Below are positions 61,748 through 64,000 of a DNA stretch of 64,000 nt, piece by piece. The notes below the pieces were generated by a model. The model was not told where the DNA came from and ran no database searches. It saw only the letters and a list, made by a program, of their open reading frames with translations. Each line of letters starts with the position of its first letter. Position 1 is the stretch's first letter. The DNA is from Elusimicrobiota bacterium (lineage in GTDB: Bacteria; Elusimicrobiota; Elusimicrobia; JACQPE01): NCBI GenBank assembly GCA_016205025.1, contig JACQJO010000064.1:20805-84804 (forward strand), written 5' to 3'. The translations under genes and the position numbers were made by a program.

Positions 61748-62131
61748 GTGGTTGAAATTTTAATTGCCGAAGACATGCTGCCCACGAGGCAGCTTTACGC
61801 CGCCATGCTGGGCCGTTATGACTGCAACATTACCGAGGCGGTCACGGGTAAACAAGCGCTGGATAAGCTGAAGGAAAAAAAACCCGATCTCATGATTTTA
61901 GACAACAACATGCCGGAGATGACCGGTTACGAGGTTTTGCAGGAGATGCAGAAGGACGACAATCTCAAAAACCTGCCGGTTGTGTTCATCACGGCCAAAT
62001 ATTTTGATAAGGATTTTCAGGATTTGATCAAACTTAACGCCGCGGAATTTTTAACCAAGCCGTTTACCGTGGAAATTTTGGTAACGGCGATCGAAAAAGT
62101 CCTTAAAAAACCGCTGCCGGCTAAACAATAA
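61748..62131 (+). CDS. Single-domain response regulator
   Basis: 127 residues, receiver only: E8-D9 acidic pair, D52 in LMILDNNMPEMTG, T82 in VVFITAKYF and K104 in FLTKPF. The GTG start at 61748 is supported by ggaggagg 8 nt upstream. It is CheY-like with no output domain and no kinase nearby. Confidence 0.92.
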   Translation: MVEILIAEDMLPTRQLYAAMLGRYDCNITEAVTGKQALDKLKEKKPDLMILDNNMPEMTGYEVLQEMQKDDNLKNLPVVFITAKYFDKDFQDLIKLNAAEFLTKPFTVEILVTAIEKVLKKPLPAKQ

Positions 62132-62162
62132 AGGCTCGAAACCTTCTAAAATATCCACTATC

Positions 62163-62247
62163 GCCGGCGTGGCGGAACTGGCAGACGCGCGCGACTCAAA
62201 ATCGCGTGGTACTTGGTACCGTGTGGGTTCAATTCCCTCCGCCGGCA
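62163..62247 (+). tRNA. tRNA-Leu (anticodon CAA)
   Basis: Acceptor arms gccggcg (62163-62169) and cgccggc (62240-62246) pair fully. The anticodon stem cgcga/tcgcg encloses loop ctcaaaa, with anticodon CAA at 62197-62199. A long variable arm (tggtacttggtacc) marks class II. The T-loop ggttcaattcc is present. CCA is not encoded. Confidence 0.95.
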
Positions 62248-62308
62248 ATTAAAGTAAAATAAACAAACCGTAGATAAATCTTTGATCGTTCGATGGGGGG
62301 ATATATAA

Positions 62309-63022
62309 ATGAAAAGGGGAGTCGCGATGTTGTTTCTATTGGCCGCGCTCGCATCGCCCGGGGTTTCTTTTGCCGCTGATAAACCAAAAAAAGAAACAAA
62401 GGCCGCAAAGCCGGCGGCCATGAGTCTTGGGCCGGGGACTTATGCCACTTTCGAAACGACGCTGGGCAAAATTGCCTGCAAACTATTTGAAGATAAAGCG
62501 CCTAAAACCGTGGCCAATTTTACGGAACTTGCCGAAGGCAAAAAAGAATGGACGGATCCCAAGACGGGTAAACAAGTCAAGAAAAAGTTTTATGACGGGT
62601 TGATTTTTCATCGCGTGATTCCGGGATTCATGATCCAGGGCGGCGACCCTCTGGGCAAGGGAACCGGAGGCCCGGGTTATAAATTTGACGATGAGTTTGA
62701 CGCTTCGCTTCGGTTTAGTAAGCCCGGAAAGTTGGCGATGGCCAACGCCGGACCTAACACCAACGGCAGTCAGTTTTTCATCACGGTGGCCGCGACCGAT
62801 TGGTTAAACGACCGCCACACGATTTTCGGAGAAGTTGTTGAGGGTCAGGACGTCGTGGATAAAATCACTAGCGCGCAGCGCGACGCCAGGGATATGCCGT
62901 TAAAACCGATTGTCATGAAAAAGGTCGTCATCAAAAGGATTAAAGCTCCGAAAACAAAAGAGGTGGCCGCGAAAGATGGCGGCGAAAAGAAAAAGGAGGA
63001 ACAAAAAGCGCAGAGTCAGTAA
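62309..63022 (+). CDS. Secreted cyclophilin-type peptidyl-prolyl isomerase
   Basis: 237 residues with a signal peptide (MKRGVAMLFLLAALASPGVSFAA). The cyclophilin core has FYDGLIFHRVIPGFMIQGGDP (catalytic Arg), GKLAMANAGPNTNGSQFFIT and FGEVVEGQDVVDKI. It folds proteins in the periplasm or at the surface. A Lys/Glu/Ala-rich C-terminal tail follows. ggggggat precedes ATG 62309. It lies just downstream of the tRNA-Leu gene. Confidence 0.94.
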   Translation: MKRGVAMLFLLAALASPGVSFAADKPKKETKAAKPAAMSLGPGTYATFETTLGKIACKLFEDKAPKTVANFTELAEGKKEWTDPKTGKQVKKKFYDGLIFHRVIPGFMIQGGDPLGKGTGGPGYKFDDEFDASLRFSKPGKLAMANAGPNTNGSQFFITVAATDWLNDRHTIFGEVVEGQDVVDKITSAQRDARDMPLKPIVMKKVVIKRIKAPKTKEVAAKDGGEKKKEEQKAQSQ

Positions 63023-63043
63023 TTTTTTTATTTAGGGGGCAGT

Positions 63044-63781
63044 ATGTTTGCAGAGGGATATATCGGCATCGCGGGAATCATCGGAGTTGGGAAATCAACG
63101 TTAACGGTTGATTTGGCGCAGGCGCTGGGTTTCGACCCTATATTAGAAGAAGTGGGGGGAAATCCCTATCTGGAGCGTTTTTATGGGGACATGAAATCTT
63201 ACGCCGCGGTCATGCAGATTTGGCTTTTAAACCATCGCTTCCGCCAGCATAAAGAGTTCGTGGCCAGAATCAGCTTGGGTAAAATCCGGGGCGTTATCCA
63301 GGACAGGACCATTTGGGAGGACACGATTTTCGCCCGAATGTTGAACAACCATCCGGATAAGCTGATCTCTGATTTGGATTACGCCACGTATCTCGATCTT
63401 TTTGACAACATGGTCCTTCACGAGCTGGTTTACCCGCAGTTGCTGATTTACCTAGATTGCAGCCCTCAGAAGGCTTTGGAGAGAATCGGGGTTCGCGGCC
63501 GCACGATGGAGCGAACGATCACGCTCGATTACCTGACCGCGCTTCGCAACAACTACCTTCAGTTTTTAGATGAGATGCAAGACGCCGGAGTCCGGATTTT
63601 AAGACTTGATTGGGAGAAATTTTTGCCCACTTCCGAGATTGTCCGGTTGATCCAGGAATACAGCCTTCGGCCCTCCAATTTCACCAAGTGGGTCCGGCCC
63701 CTGCGCGCTAGGCGGGAAGCGTTCCCGTTTGAACCCAAAGCGCCGGCCGTTAACAAAGAGCTTGTCACCAGCGCAGGTTAG
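63044..63781 (+). CDS. Deoxynucleoside kinase (dAK/dGK family)
   Basis: 245 residues. The P-loop GIIGVGKSTL, EEVGGNPYLERFY, the DR motif VIQDRTIWED, LLIYLDCSPQKALERIGVRGR (lid with Arg pair) and a YL...YLQF helix are all dNK-family features. It phosphorylates a salvaged deoxynucleoside at the 5' position. The start is preceded by agggggcagt. Near-equal distance to dGK and dAK types prevents a substrate call. Confidence 0.9.
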   Translation: MFAEGYIGIAGIIGVGKSTLTVDLAQALGFDPILEEVGGNPYLERFYGDMKSYAAVMQIWLLNHRFRQHKEFVARISLGKIRGVIQDRTIWEDTIFARMLNNHPDKLISDLDYATYLDLFDNMVLHELVYPQLLIYLDCSPQKALERIGVRGRTMERTITLDYLTALRNNYLQFLDEMQDAGVRILRLDWEKFLPTSEIVRLIQEYSLRPSNFTKWVRPLRARREAFPFEPKAPAVNKELVTSAG

Positions 63782-63863
63782 GCAGGATTCCTGGACCCTA
63801 GATACCTCCGGTTTATTCGTTGAGTGCCGGACTATATTTGCCTTAAATTCAAAATCTAAGAAG

Positions 63864-64000
63864 GGGTTTAGCGCAGGGGAGTCACCCTTGCCCCCAGACC
63901 CGAGAACCAGTCCCGACGGTTCTCCCCGCGTGCTCGCGGGGCCCCTCGGAGCAGCGCCTCCGGCGCCCCAGGTGCCGCGAGCTCTGCGAACGGCCTCCAC
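63864..64000. repeat. Family-3 mosaic copy at window end
   Basis: Matches family 3 from the outer left arm through the ccccgcgtgctcgcgggg hairpin to about 63946, then changes to a different G/C-rich sequence. The right arm is not seen before the window ends. Confidence 0.85.

Overview
This is a bacterial window of roughly even base composition, dominated by two enormous uninterrupted reading frames. One covers positions 2-27736: at least 9,235 residues, and still open at the left edge. The other covers 36638-51616, about 4,990 residues. Both are chains of domains that normally occur as separate proteins. This architecture, the abundance of palindromic repeats and the ordinary housekeeping genes between them fit an uncultured lineage such as Omnitrophota, where giant ORFs have been reported. 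That assignment is an inference; no rRNA or marker gene here settles it.

Layout. (1) 2-27736: giant ORF 1, reading in order an MFS-like pair, MscS-like channel, HKD phospholipase-D-like, metzincin protease, duplicated polytopic block, HAD-like, EamA-like, DnaQ-type exonuclease, PHP, coiled coil, ATP-grasp, two LspA-like domains, helical repeats, an unknown domain, YtkA-like plus His-rich, FAD oxidoreductase, methyltransferase and an unrecognised C-terminal domain. (2) 27859-35752: Fic protein (-), double M16 peptidase (+), then a minus-strand run of AhpC-type peroxiredoxin, terminator, ROK sugar kinase, GT39-like membrane glycosyltransferase and response regulator. (3) 35799-36332: small secreted protein (-). 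(4) 36638-51616: giant ORF 2, with a proteostasis theme: secretion signal, SecA-like helicase, zincin, M50 protease, ClpB/C-like double AAA+ unfoldase and M14 carboxypeptidase. (5) 51697-55619: a small secreted membrane protein and a zinc/manganese-type uptake locus (CCLCH peptide, outer-membrane barrel, ZnuA-like, ZnuB-like) without an ATPase gene. (6) 55687-63781, all plus strand: pyrD-pyrF-pyrE-purM, an ABC exporter pair, a response regulator, tRNA-Leu(CAA), a secreted cyclophilin and a deoxynucleoside kinase.

The strongest non-gene signal is repeat traffic. Four families of long palindromes are present (16 copies), 13 of them inside reading frames and translated without breaking the frame. 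For two families the same peptide frame recurs. Short arrays with 7-, 8- or 9-nt periods also sit at or inside stop codons and directly before start codons. The combination of giant fused ORFs and frame-tolerant palindromes, which add linkers inside genes and can supply stops at their ends, is the candidate undescribed system of this window.
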